Positions 8,815 to 20,490 of a stretch of 64,000 nt of DNA are shown here, in pieces (position 1 is the first letter of the stretch; each line of letters opens with the position of its first letter). The translations under genes and the position numbers were made by a program. The notes beneath the pieces are model-generated. The model saw only the letters and a program-made list of their open reading frames with translations. It had not been told where the DNA came from and did no database searches. The DNA is from Hippophae tibetana (lineage: Eukaryota; Streptophyta; Magnoliopsida; Rosales; Elaeagnaceae): contig CM072807.1 in NCBI GenBank assembly GCA_037013495.1, positions 2,329,001-2,393,000 on the forward strand, given 5' to 3'.

Positions 8815-11800
8815 GGAATGCTAATCAGACCGGAAGGGGAAGGAAAGATAAAAACAGGCGAAGATTTGAAAATATAATAATGAAGTGTCTCTGCTCAGGA
8901 GAGCAATTAAGAGCTGCAGATGAAATCAACCCTTCATCAGACCCCCATGCAACTAATGGTTACACAGCAAGTGAGAACTCATTGCTAGCCAGTGATGTTA
9001 CCAAGAAACCAGACACTGGAAACATAGAAGAAGCTGAATCATCTCTGCGTGAGAGTGGTTGTTTAAACTATGAGGTTTGTGTTTGATGCTTCTTAATGTT
9101 TATGTTACTTCGTTTGTTGAACCATACATTTTGCTCTTTTTCACAAAGTTTTTAACTTTTTAATTTTTATTACTCAAAAGAGGGCACTGTTTAACTGTGT
9201 ATGACTTTTGTTATCTGCTTCTGGGCTAATATAAATAATGCAGGAAGCAAGGGCGTTATTAGGAAGATACGAGTATCAAAAAGGAAACGTAGAAGCTGCT
9301 TTACATGTATTTGAAGGAATAGATATATCTTCCATGATTCCCAAGATAAAGGTTGCCCTTGCAAGAAAAGGGGATCGTCAAAAGAGAAGTTCCCAAAATT
9401 TTGGAAACCCACCAATGTCTATACATGCTGTGAGCTTACTTTTGGAAGCTGCCTTTCTCAAATCAAAGTCACTGCATGTTCTTGGGAGATTTAAAGGTAC
9501 TCTTATAGTTTCTGGTTTATAAGTCTTTTTCTTTCAGATTTGGAAGTTATAAAATTCTATTGCTCTTATGCAGAATGTGATTGTATCACATCATTTGTCT
9601 TCGTGGTTTATGTATTCTCAATGTGATAATTTTTTGCCTATTATTTTTCTTTAACTAATATTACAGTGGTTATATTCTGGTCATTTTTTAAGTTTTTCTT
9701 AAATTGTTTTAACCCAATGGGGAAACTTGTTCCCAAGTAAGGGAATTTAAAAAAAAAAACCTATGGGCAAATGCTGCTTGTGTGCACTGCATGGTAATAT
9801 CAAAAGTTGCCAGGAATTAGTATCATATGATATTCTGTGCAAACAATTCACTTCTTGCCCAGTTATTTTTAACCAACATTACTGAAATGAAAGGCATCCA
9901 AAATTAGTAAAAAAAATTACTTGTCAACCAGCATTGCTTGTTATTGCGAGGATAATAGATATTTTGGTAACTATTGCAGAAGCTGCACAGTCTTGCAAAG
10001 TTATTCTGGATATAGTTGAGTCTTCGTTACCAGAAGGGTTGCCTGAAAAATTTGGCGCTGATTGTAAATTACAGGAGACTGTAAATAGTGCTGTTGAGTT
10101 GCTCCCAGAATTGTGGAAACTTGCCGACTGTCCACAGGATGCTATCTTGTCATACCGGCGAGCTCTGCTTCATTACTGGAACCTTGATGCTGAGAGAACT
10201 GCAAGGCTTCAGAAAGAGTTTGCCATTTTACTTCTGTACAGTGGAGGTGAAGCCAATCCACCTAACCTCCGTTCCCAAATGGACAGTTCATTTGTACCCA
10301 GAAACAATTTAGAAGAGGCCATACTTCTGTTGATGATACTGCTTAGAAAATTTTCTTTGAGAAGAATTGAATGGGATCCTTCAGTCTTAGATCATCTTTC
10401 ATATGCTTTAACTGTTTCTGGGGACTGCAGAGCCTTAGCTAGACAAGTAGAAGGAATTCTTCCGGGGATCATTGATAGAAAAGAAAGATATCAAGCTCTA
10501 GCTCTTTGTTATTGTGGAGCAGGTGAGGATTTTGTTGCATTGAATCTACTGAGGAGATTGTTGCATAAGACTGAGGACCCAAATTGTATTCCAGCTTTGT
10601 TAATGGCATCAAAGATATGTGGGGAGAACCAAAAACTTACGGAAGATGGAATACGTTTTGCTCGCAGAGCCCTTGAACTCTTGGATGGTGGATGTGATCA
10701 GTTGGAAGGTACTGCCAATTTTCTACTAGGTGCTTCACTTTCAGCAAAGTCTAAATTAGTGGTTGCTGATTCTGATAGGGCATCAATGCAATCTGAGGGA
10801 CTTCAGTCCCTGGAAACTGCTGGCAAATTGACAAGAATGAGAGATCCTATTATTCTTTACAATCTCAGTCTAGAAAGTGCTGAACAGAGGAAATTGGATG
10901 CTGCACTTTATTATGCGAAGAAATTGCTAAAACTTGAAGGTGGATCTAACATAAGAGGCTGGTTACTGTTGGCACGGATATTATCAGCTCAGAGACGGTT
11001 TATGGATGCTCAATCAATTGTAGATGCTGCTCTAGAGCAGACTGGCAAATGGGATCAAGGAGAACTGTTGCGAACAAAAGCTAAACTTCACATTGCACAG
11101 GGCAGATTAAAGAATGCCATTGAGACTTATACTCAGCTTCTAGCCGTTCTCCAAGTTCAGAGTAAAAGTTTTGGTTCTGGAAAGAAGCTTCATAAGGTCC
11201 GTCAAATGTTTAATTTTCCTCTTTATTATGAAAATTACTTAGAAAAACTGCTCTCCACATACATTGAGGGTGGAGATATTCACCTATTGAAGTTATTTCA
11301 ACGCCAGGGGGAAGGGTATACATGGAAATAATCCTTGTCATTTTATGATGATTTCTATTGCTTTACAAAAGAACGTTTGTGATTTATGAAGCATCCACCT
11401 GTTTTGCCCTAGTTTTATATAAAATTGCAGCAACCAAGGTCCTTTTTTTTTCCATGACAGAGTGATAGGAATATTGTCAAACAATTGGAATTGGATACAT
11501 GGCATGACCTAGCTCATGTCTATATAGGATTGTCACTATGGCGTGATGCTGAGATTTGTCTCTCTAAATCAAAGACCATCGGTCCTTATTCTGCCACTAG
11601 ATTTCATCTCACAGGTAAATTTCAGATTCCAAGTGGGTTGAACATGGCTTTTTTAAGCATCTTCTTTTATGTGGCGTTTTGGAATTGGTGCTTTTAGACT
11701 ATCCTTATTCTTGTTTTAGTATCTTTTTTACCTTTATTTTGAACTGAAATACATCAAATATCTCTATTTAGGTTACTGATATACTTTTTGTCCAAATTCA

Positions 11801-12568
11801 ACAGGAATCTCAATGAATTGGGGTAACTTAAAATTATTGTTGAAATTGACCAAAACATGTAACAGTAACCTAAATAGGAGTATTTGATGTGTTCTTGTTG
11901 AGAATGGGGATCAAAATGGTACCAAAACAAAAATAAGGATTATTTAAAGGTATCAACCCTTATGGTTTTAAAACTGATGCTGTTTTTTTCTAGAATTCAA
12001 AAATTTCAAATATTTAGTTGCACCTAGAAAGTACCCCAGAATACGAAGTACAGTTTAATAACTGTTAAACAAACTTGCCGGGTTCTTCCCAACACAGTAT
12101 TTTTCATTTCTTTTTAAAGTTTTTAGTCAGTTAATATATTTTCCTCCTTTACTAACTTCTGGTGCTGAATTCAATCTTTGTTCACCTGATTTGGGATTTT
12201 CATTTATGAAAATTTTAAGAGACTTGAATGCATTTGTACTTAAATTTATAGGTGTAGTTTATGAAGCGAAGGGTCTCCACAAAGAAGCTCTAAAAGCTTT
12301 CTTGAGTGCTTTAGATATTGATCCTACCCACGTCCCGAGCTTGATCTCCACTGCAAATGTTCTCAGCCACCTTGGTTGCTCGCAAACGGTGGTTCAAAGC
12401 TTTTTGAGGGAAGCTTTACGGCTTGACAAGATGAACCATAAGGCATGGTACAATCTAGGGTTACTGTATAAAGCCGAGGGTAATGCTTCATCATCAATAG
12501 AAGCCGCTGAATGTTTTGAGGCTTCAATTTTTCTTCAAGAATCTGCACCTGTTGAACCCTTTAGATAG
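8811..12568 (+). CDS. NPGR2: NPGR2-like tetratricopeptide protein (NO POLLEN GERMINATION RELATED)
   Basis: Five coding exons keep phase: 8811-9074, 9244-9496, 9980-11196, 11461-11614 and 12252-12568, giving 734 residues, close to the family length of about 740. The N terminus has the C-L-C-S-G-E-Q and GNIEEAESSLRESG blocks typical of NPG/NPGR proteins. Helical TPR-type repeats follow over most of the chain; the clearest are near the C terminus (YEAKGLHKEALKAFLSALDI and HKAWYNLGLLYKAEGN). NPG family members bind calmodulin and scaffold the plasma-membrane PI4K-alpha1 complex with HYCCIN and EFOP proteins; NPG1 is needed for pollen germination. Assignment to NPGR2 rather than NPGR1 rests on overall similarity and is less certain. 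The start was chosen because the frame opens just after the leader-intron acceptor; a second in-frame ATG lies at 8881. Intron 4 contains a foldback element. No disabling change was seen. Confidence 0.9.
11700..11945. mobile_element. foldback MITE-like inverted repeat in an NPGR2-like intron
   Basis: The arm at about 11700-11803 is the inverted match of the arm at about 11838-11945. Shared words include atccttatt, ttgtttt, acatcaaata, tatttaggttact and ttcaaca. The unpaired centre is only about 35 bases. Transcribed within intron 4 of the gene, it would fold into a long imperfect hairpin. A target duplication is not clear, and it has no coding capacity. Confidence 0.75.
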
Positions 12569-15510
12569 ATGAATCTTTGCGCTCAAGTGCTTTCACCGCT
12601 GACTGTATGCTCAGCAATGATATTTTGTTAAAATAGTACATTTTAAAGCACCGGAATATTCAAATAATAGGAATCGGACAATCATCATCAGAGTGGTTAC
12701 GATGTTAAGAAGATTACTATTACCAACTTGTTAAATGTTTTTGCTGTAGAAGACCAAGCTTTAGGATTTAAAACACGCCTTGTTAGTGAAGCGATTTTTT
12801 GTATGTAGCAGTTGTACTGTTGATTGGTCCGTTTGCTGGTTATATTAAAAGTTGTTTGACAGTAAATGTGTTTATGACAGCAAGGGCAAAATATCCTTTC
12901 TAAGTGTTAAAAGTATTTTTGATAAATTCTGTGTTTTCAAAAGCACTTTTATATGGTATGAGAAACAAACAAACGTACTATTATTTTACTTAGCCAAGGC
13001 TCCACGATGGATTGAAGACTAATAAATATTAATGATTACTCTCTCTCTCTCATAATAAGCTGTTTTAATTAATAGCTTTGTTGAAATCAGAGTGGTAATG
13101 TTTGAAATGATTTATGTCAAATACGAAACAAATATGATAAGAATATAACTGACAAGACAAGGATTACTATTCCTAGTTGATACAAATATGACTAACAATG
13201 CATGATTGTTACTCAGTTGAAATGGTCATTTTCTTATTTCACTTGGGTTAGCACTCTCTAATTTACCAATTTGTTGGGCTTTTGTTTAAGAGTTTGTCTC
13301 GATTCAGTATTTTTCTTGTTTATTAAAGGAGAACCAAAAACTAGTTATAATGGGAAAATTTATCAAAATTAAAAAAAAAAAGATTTTTTTTTTATGATAA
13401 TTATAATGACTCTAATAGCTACCTTACATATATTTAAGATAAAACACCCTATAACTTGTTACAGCAAGTTAACGTACATGATCAAATTAGTTCCAGGTAA
13501 GTCGGGGAAGAAGAAAAAGAAAAGAAGAAAAAAGAAGGAAAAAATTAAAATGTTTGTTTTAAATAAACAATGTGGTCTAGTTGTGGAATATAAAAAGAAA
13601 AAATCTTCTTGCACTAATGATTAGACAAGACCTTTCTCCTCTTTTGTTTTAAAATGTCTTGATCTTTTAAAATAGATTATTTTAATCATTTAATTTTACA
13701 ATATAAGAATAATATTTTTTTATCACCTTATTTTTAATAAAAGAATTGAGCGAAGACAATATCAATTTTTGAATTTTTTAAATTAAACTTATTACAGCGA
13801 TTTATAAATAATTTTATTAATATAGAATAATTTCACACCTTATCTACCATTTCTTCTTATTTTTCTTTTCTTCCTCAGTGGACAAAAGCCCAATTTGTCC
13901 TTTAAAATTTTAGCATTTAACTGATGATCACGTGAAAGTCACGCGGATTTTATCTAGTCCATTCCCACCCATTTTGGCGTCATTGTTAAAACTTAAACCA
14001 TCATAGTTTTGTCGTTGTCTTCTTCTTCTTTTTTCCTCAGTAAGCAAAAGCTCGATTTATTCTTTAAAATTTATCTACTCCATTCCCAACCATTTTGTCA
14101 CCATGTTAAAACCTAAACCATCTAGTTAAAAAAATGTTTATCATAGCAATGGGCATGGATACAGGCGAGAATAATTATTGATATAATTATTCTTAAATCG
14201 AATTATGAATTTCTGAAAACTATTATGGTTCAAAGATAATTTTTTATTCGTAGATAACAGTTCAGAACAGTTATTAAAAAATATCTGAATAAATTATTTT
14301 TTCAAATTTCTATATACTTATTCAAAAATTAATAAATTTTAATTATTAATTAATATATAATTTAATTTAAAAATATATATTAATTAAATAAATATAATTA
14401 TGGTTATTAGTATTACCGTTTATTTAAAATTATGTAAATTTTTAAAATCTATTCTATAAAAATCGAATAGTCGGTACGAGTACGGATAACCGAAGTCGTG
14501 TTTTTTTCTTCCTATTCCTCGTTTCTTTCCATCATTACTCACACCACAAGAAATGCTAAATACACACCAGCGTTTGATTAGCATTTTCCGTTTTGAATAA
14601 ATGGCACTCTAAAACGAACCCAAATTTCAAAAATGTAGGCCAAACTAAATTCAAGCAAATATCTGAAGCCTATGAGTTATATTTTTTGTGCCCAACCACC
14701 AAAAGTTCCTCATCTTTACATCTCTGTTTCTCTGGCAACCCAACCTATCGTTTGGAATTCAAGCTTAGTTTTGACTTTTAATTGGCATTTTGCACGATAG
14801 ACATTGGGTTCTGCTCAAGAATTTTAGTTATTTTACCTTACAGTATTTTTATTCTCCAATTTTTCATTCTGCTTATACTTGATGTCTTTTGGTCTTCATT
14901 TAGATGCCTTAATCTCATTTTCTCCCAACTGTGAGTCTGTGCTTTTACTTTGGTCTTTATCACCTCTCTGGACTGAGTACTAATTGTTCGTAAAAAGTCT
15001 TGAATGAGTAATTAATCAAATATGAAAAGTTTACACTGGGTGTGTGAGTGTTTAAAGGTCTATTAAAAAAAGAAAAGAAAAAAAGCTTGTTATTAAAACA
15101 AAGGGTTTAGAGCTATCAAGCTTAACAGTTGTGCAAATCTTAGTACTACCTCTTAAAGGGCTAAATTATTGTATTGATGAAAGTAATAAGAATAGAAAAG
15201 ACAGAAGTTTTATTACGGTAATCAATTTTTTACTTTTCATAAATTGGTTCCATACATAATACAAACAACAAAGTGTGTTATTCTTCTAAAATAAAATCAA
15301 TCCCCACGACCCTACCACTATGAGAAACAATCAGTCTAGTTTAATGGTTTTTTGATTTGCAGCTTCAGTATTTACATTATGGTTGGACACATGTATATAT
15401 AGAATCGTCACAAATATATTTACATGTTTAAGTATGTGTATATCTGTGTATTGTGCGTATTTTTGTACAGTTATGGCATAAAATCGATTGATATCTGATA
15501 TTCCTTGTTC
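12569..15510. other. intergenic region between the NPGR2-like and polygalacturonase genes
   Basis: The first few hundred bases hold the NPGR2-like 3' leader, with an aataaa at 13020. The rest is AT-rich and holds no recognisable gene. It contains an imperfect tandem duplication (13862-14130) and a purine-rich stretch at 13505-13550. Genes on both sides end toward this gap, so promoters are not expected in it. Confidence 0.5.
13862..14130. repeat. imperfect tandem duplication, two copies
   Basis: Copy 1 (about 13862-14010) and copy 2 (about 14024-14130) share cttcctcag or ttcctcag, acaaaagc or gcaaaagc, tttaaaat, ctagtccattcccacccatttt or ctactccattcccaaccatttt, and gttaaaac.taaaccatc. Copy 1 has about 40 extra bases that include a G-box, CACGTG at 13929-13934. 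No gene is involved. Confidence 0.75.
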
Positions 15511-18007
15511 TCAAGCTGGACATGATGGTGTAACAGCTCCAATATTGTTGAACTTGACATTGTTGCACAAAGCTTGTGCCTTCTTTTCTCCATAATTCAA
15601 GTTGATATTTTGCAACATAATGTCTTGGCATGCAAAGCTCTTGCTGCAATCAAGTTTTATGGCCACATCCGAAGAACTAGTGCCTTTGATGTTTTGGTAC
15701 AACACATTTTTCACTTGAACTGCAGATCTCTGTGAACATATAAGAATACAATACCAATCAGATTATTACCTTACCAATTTCGAGAAATAAAAGGTATGTC
15801 AAGTATGCTGCTTTTTCATGACTAGGCTTCTTTAATAGAGTGCATAATTCTTTACCTGTTCTTTGCAGGGTTCCTCTTGGTCACAATACTTCTGGTCTAT
15901 AATTATGGGATTAGCGACATTTTGCATTTCAATGTTCTGAAATTTGATGTTGCTTGCACTTCCTGACCCTCCTTGATAAGTCTTGATCCTAACCCCATTT
16001 GTGGTTCCAGAAAGCTTTGCACCATTTACTGTAACTCCTGAGACATAGGCTTTGGAGTTTTCAGACCCCAAACTACCGATGCTGTAGGAAATAAACCAAA
16101 TGAAGAAAATGGAGTGTTATTTATAACATAAAGAAGAAAATTTGAAATTGGTTTAGTGATAATTTTCTGAAGCTTTTGAGTTGATATATTATAATGTAAT
16201 AACCTGATTCCATGACCTGGTCCGCAGGTTATGCCTGTGGCCAGCACTTTCTGGGAGCCACTTTCAATAGAAATACAATCATCACCTTCACGTATATTTA
16301 AAAGAAAATTGTACATTTGTTAATGCTTTCACATGTATGATTAATGTTTTACTATACCATTATATGCATATGCATCAAGGGAATTTGATCTAGTAGTCTC
16401 AAATGGTCTATGTGACCATCGCCTTATATGACTAGCTGGATGATTGTCACATGGATTAATTGGCACACAGACTCTAGATGCACAAATGCATCGAGTATCT
16501 ACGTTCTGTTCTAATTATGATTCTCTAATGTACTATACCAGTTCCTATGACACAGTTGGAGATCTGGATATTCTGAGTATCTGTTACATGAATTCCATCA
16601 GTATTGGGACTCTCCTCTGGTGCAGTTACCCTGAGATTTAAAGCTCGAACGTTGCTGCACTTCTCGAACGAAACATGGATTTTTTGTGCATCTTGGATAT
16701 TCAAATTCTTCACCACCAAGTTATTGCAATTATAAAAAGTCAGAGCCTGCATTGAAGAGGTACCATTTCTTTATTAAATAATGCAGTCTTATAATAAAAT
16801 GATTCAACTATCATTCTGTAACATAGTTACATAAACTTACCGTTGGAGCTCTCTTGCAAGGCTGTAAATAAGTAAAAGAGAAAATAAGTATAACTTAAAT
16901 ATGAGCCTGATAAGTAAATATTCAGAAATTGCATTATGAGATTAAATAAAAGTTGATATAAATATATATGGAATTACCAGAGCTTTGTTAACTTTGCAAG
17001 AGTTTTGCCACCATATCTTGCCATTTCCATTAACTGTACCACCAATACCTTCAACTACTAAATTCTTAACATTTTCAATGAGAATCCAATGATTATTATC
17101 TTTATTGTAATCTGATCTTTCATCTGATGCTCCAATAGTTCCATGAATCTGAAATTATAATTGAATCATCAGATAGCTGCATTTACCATAATCTGAAATT
17201 ATAACAATAAAAATGCATGCAAATTTGAGTTATGTACATATAGAATAACCTGCATTGTAAGATAAGACTTGCATGGACCTGCAAAACTGATAGGCTTAAC
17301 CAGATAATTCTTCTGAGGAACCAAGAAAAGTGTTGCACCATTTGTGGCACAAGCTTCTTTCCATGCCACATTAAATGCCTTCAGAGGGACAAATAACAAT
17401 AACAATAACAATAATAATAATAATAATGATGATAAATATAAATAAATCACTTCAATCATCAAAGTGCTAACACTAAAATTAAAACAGAACTAGATATAAT
17501 GATAACGAGAAATCGAATTAATAGCAGAGGAATTATTGGTTCGTCTTGGATCAAACTAACATGATACATGCTAATTAACATTGGAGAGGGAATAATGAGG
17601 TGTACAAAAGAGAGACAAAATGCTTAATTTTGTACTTCTCACTATTGTCTCTCTCCTGTGTTGATACCACCACATCAACTTGGTTCCCGGTAGCTACTGT
17701 TTGAAGCATATTGGTTTAAGATAAATATAGATACCTCTGTGTCATCAGTTTTTCCATCCCCTTTAGCCCCAAAATCATCAACATTAAGTGTTTTAAGCTT
17801 AGTTGGTGCACTCCCCACTTTTTCAAATGTCCTCTTGAGACCTAAGAGTTGAGCTCTTAAACCTGATGAAGCCTTATGATCAACATAATTCTGATATGGG
17901 TTAAGCCCTATAGATGTAGCACTACTACTTCTACAACATATAATGTTAACAAAAGAAAGAAACATCACAAAAATTAATGATAAGGGATTTGTTTGAATCA
18001 AAACCAT
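15511..18007 (-). CDS. secreted endopolygalacturonase (GH28, ADPG/QRT2-like)
   Basis: Eight minus-strand exons keep phase: 18007-17735, 17378-17250, 17148-16978, 16861-16841 (21 nt), 16746-16539, 16285-16204, 16081-15856 and 15729-15511. They give 442 residues, normal for plant polygalacturonases with a prosequence. A hydrophobic signal peptide (residues about 8-24) is followed by a short prosegment and then [13 protein letters not shown], the start of the GH28 beta-helix. All four GH28 signature blocks are present: NTDGIHV, GDDC, GPGHGI and RIK. They contain the three catalytic aspartates, the histidine and the substrate-binding R/K. The enzyme hydrolyses de-esterified pectin in the cell wall. 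Relatives act in abscission, dehiscence and pollen separation; which role applies here cannot be read from the sequence. The gene looks intact. Confidence 0.93.
17391..17434. repeat. AAC/AAT trinucleotide microsatellite
   Basis: Units of aac and aat run through 17391-17434, ending in gat units. It lies in the first intron of the polygalacturonase gene, just outside the exon 2 acceptor, where its complement supplies a T-rich tract. Confidence 0.9.
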
Positions 18008-18131
18008 CGTTTCAAATGATTGAGAATGATATTGTTAATATATATTCAGAAGATATAATTAGCTTGGAATCTTATAGATGACAATGTATATTGGAAGTAA
18101 TATGATGAGAATGAAATGATGTTCTTATTTA

Positions 18132-18139
18132 TATTTATA
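18132..18139 (-). promoter_or_regulatory. TATA box of the polygalacturonase gene
   Basis: On the minus strand the sequence reads CTATAAATATAAATA, a strong plant TATA box, centred about 125 bases upstream of the ATG at 18007. The spacing allows a leader of about 90-100 bases. Confidence 0.6.
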
Positions 18140-18149
18140 GACAGTAAAG

Positions 18150-20490
18150 CTGAGAAAGCCAATTGTGGATTTGCTTGATGCCTTAATCTTGTTTCATCTA
18201 TCAAATGGATAGCTCTGGCTAGCTCTTGAGAGGTATGGCATGAAACATGAGAGATATTGAGACGAAAGAATCTCTAATTAGGCAGACTCTGACTTTTATT
18301 TCCATGCATGGATATCTTATAAGCAAACCAACGTCGTTGTATATTTTAATTTAGTTTGCTACACCATGGGTCATAAATAATTAACATTTTAATTTAATTA
18401 GAAGTTCCTATAATTCTCTCTACATATATAGTTATTCAAGATTTGAGTTATCAACTGCAAAAAAATAAATAAAGCCTGTTATGTATAAATAATAAACTTA
18501 ATTAACTGGTGACTTGCACATTTATATATCTTGGCATTGATTAGTTATGGTAGTTTATGGTCATGACATCACATAAAAACTTGGTTCATTGTATATCTTT
18601 TGATCATTCAGGAACTCTCCACGGTTATAACTTGTTTTATCATATTTGAAGAATGCAAATTGTTATTGTCCTAATAATATTTCGATAATTTTATTAAATA
18701 ATAGTGAGATTAAAATATAATTAATATTAAAAATAAAATAAATATTTTATGTATTTTTATTATGTTAATAAAAAAAAGTAATTCTAGCAATATCATTATC
18801 GTTTATTCATTAATATATATTTTTCCAATACAAGTTCTAATATTAGCACGATTATAGATTGCAAAGGCTAATTACATCTCAACAATGTTACATGGATTAT
18901 TTTCCAAGTGTTAATTTTGTATAGTCATATACAGTACATTACTAGTAGATAATAAACGACAGAATCCAACTTAAGCTTTAAAAAAAATTTAACTCATCTA
19001 GTTCAGCTCACAAGTTCATTTAATAAATTATATTTATTAATAATGTTATTTTTATAATTAAAATAATGTTATTATTAAAAAAACATAATTAAAAGACAAT
19101 ATTCTATAAATATTTTGTTTTTGTTTTAAATATGTGTAGTGAGTTTTTTTAAACTTGATTTAAAATTCAAATGAGTTGAATCGAGCTAAAATTTATTTAA
19201 TATGTGAACTTATCTTGTTTGAGATATTTATTATATACACATATTTTCTTCCATTTTTATGATTTTTCGTATATAAAATACTTAAAATCTTGTATCTAGT
19301 AGTTCACCGATCCAAGCAATGTTTGATTTAAAAAGATATATACTAGTATTAGACCCATGTCTTATAGAGTACATTTAACATAACATCTCAGAAAGCCACC
19401 AATCCAATGTTGAAATAAAATGGTCAAAAAAATGTGCTGCTCTTACATGCGTGGCCTGTGATTTGGTCATACATACAATACATATATAATAATAAAAATA
19501 AATTTAATAATATTAATTAGTATTAAATTGAATTGAATTAAAAATTAAACAAATTTAAACAATTGTAGTTGAATTTAAACAACGTTTAATTAAACGTTAA
19601 CAAATAATTGTATAAATTCATACTCTCTTTTTTTAAAGTGTGTTTTAATCATAATAGGTGCAAAATTATAAAATTCCTTTTTGGATTTTCTCTCTGGATC
19701 ACTCCATATCATCCTTTTCTTTCTTAACATTTTATTTTGGTTAACTTTAATTTTTTTTTTATAATTCACGAGAGAACGTGACATAACTATGGAATGGGGA
19801 AAATCTTGTTACCAAAGTACAAGTAATCTAAAATCCGAGAGACTTCATTTTGGCATACCGCATACGGCTGCCAAGTGTCAATTCGTGGTTTCATTTTTAT
19901 AACGAGTCTTTGTAAAGAGTCGTAGAGTGAAATTACTTTTATTTTACTCATAAACGGTATGGAGCTAAACCTTATTTAGTTAAATATAAATAAATTTTGA
20001 GAGATTGTATATGATGCATTGGTTTTGATCAGTGAATTAAGTGAATTTTGTATAAAATATAAGTAACATAAATTATAAAAAATTTAAAATTTTATAATAA
20101 AAATATATAAAATTTATAATATTTATAAACATTAAATTAATGTAAGATATTTTTTTTATACACTAACAAGTTATATTAACGATTAACCATCTTAGTTATT
20201 GGTAATAAACTCTGAAATATTGATGATGCTTTGAATTTGATGGAGTTGAACTTCTGAAGACATTTACGGCCAAAAATTGAACTTGTAACAGTTAAGTTGG
20301 GCAGACCTTCATCAATTGCATGCATATCTTCGTTGCTTCAAAGCTAAACATTAGATTTGAATATCAAGGTTTCTAATTTATATTGTAAATCAAGACAATA
20401 TGTGTTTGTTAGTGGATTTTTAATGAGGAAATATATACAGGGACTCATCATTGATTAAAAATAAATAAAGATATATGACGGAGCTTGTTT
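18150..20490. other. intergenic DNA, polygalacturonase promoter side
   Basis: Upstream region of the polygalacturonase gene followed by long AT-rich sequence. No further gene, tRNA or clear transposon end was recognised. Confidence 0.5.

Noticed and set aside
17199..17462. Minus-strand frame with a long leucine run
   Set aside because: The leucines come from the AAT/AAC microsatellite in a polygalacturonase intron; only its start overlaps true exon 2.
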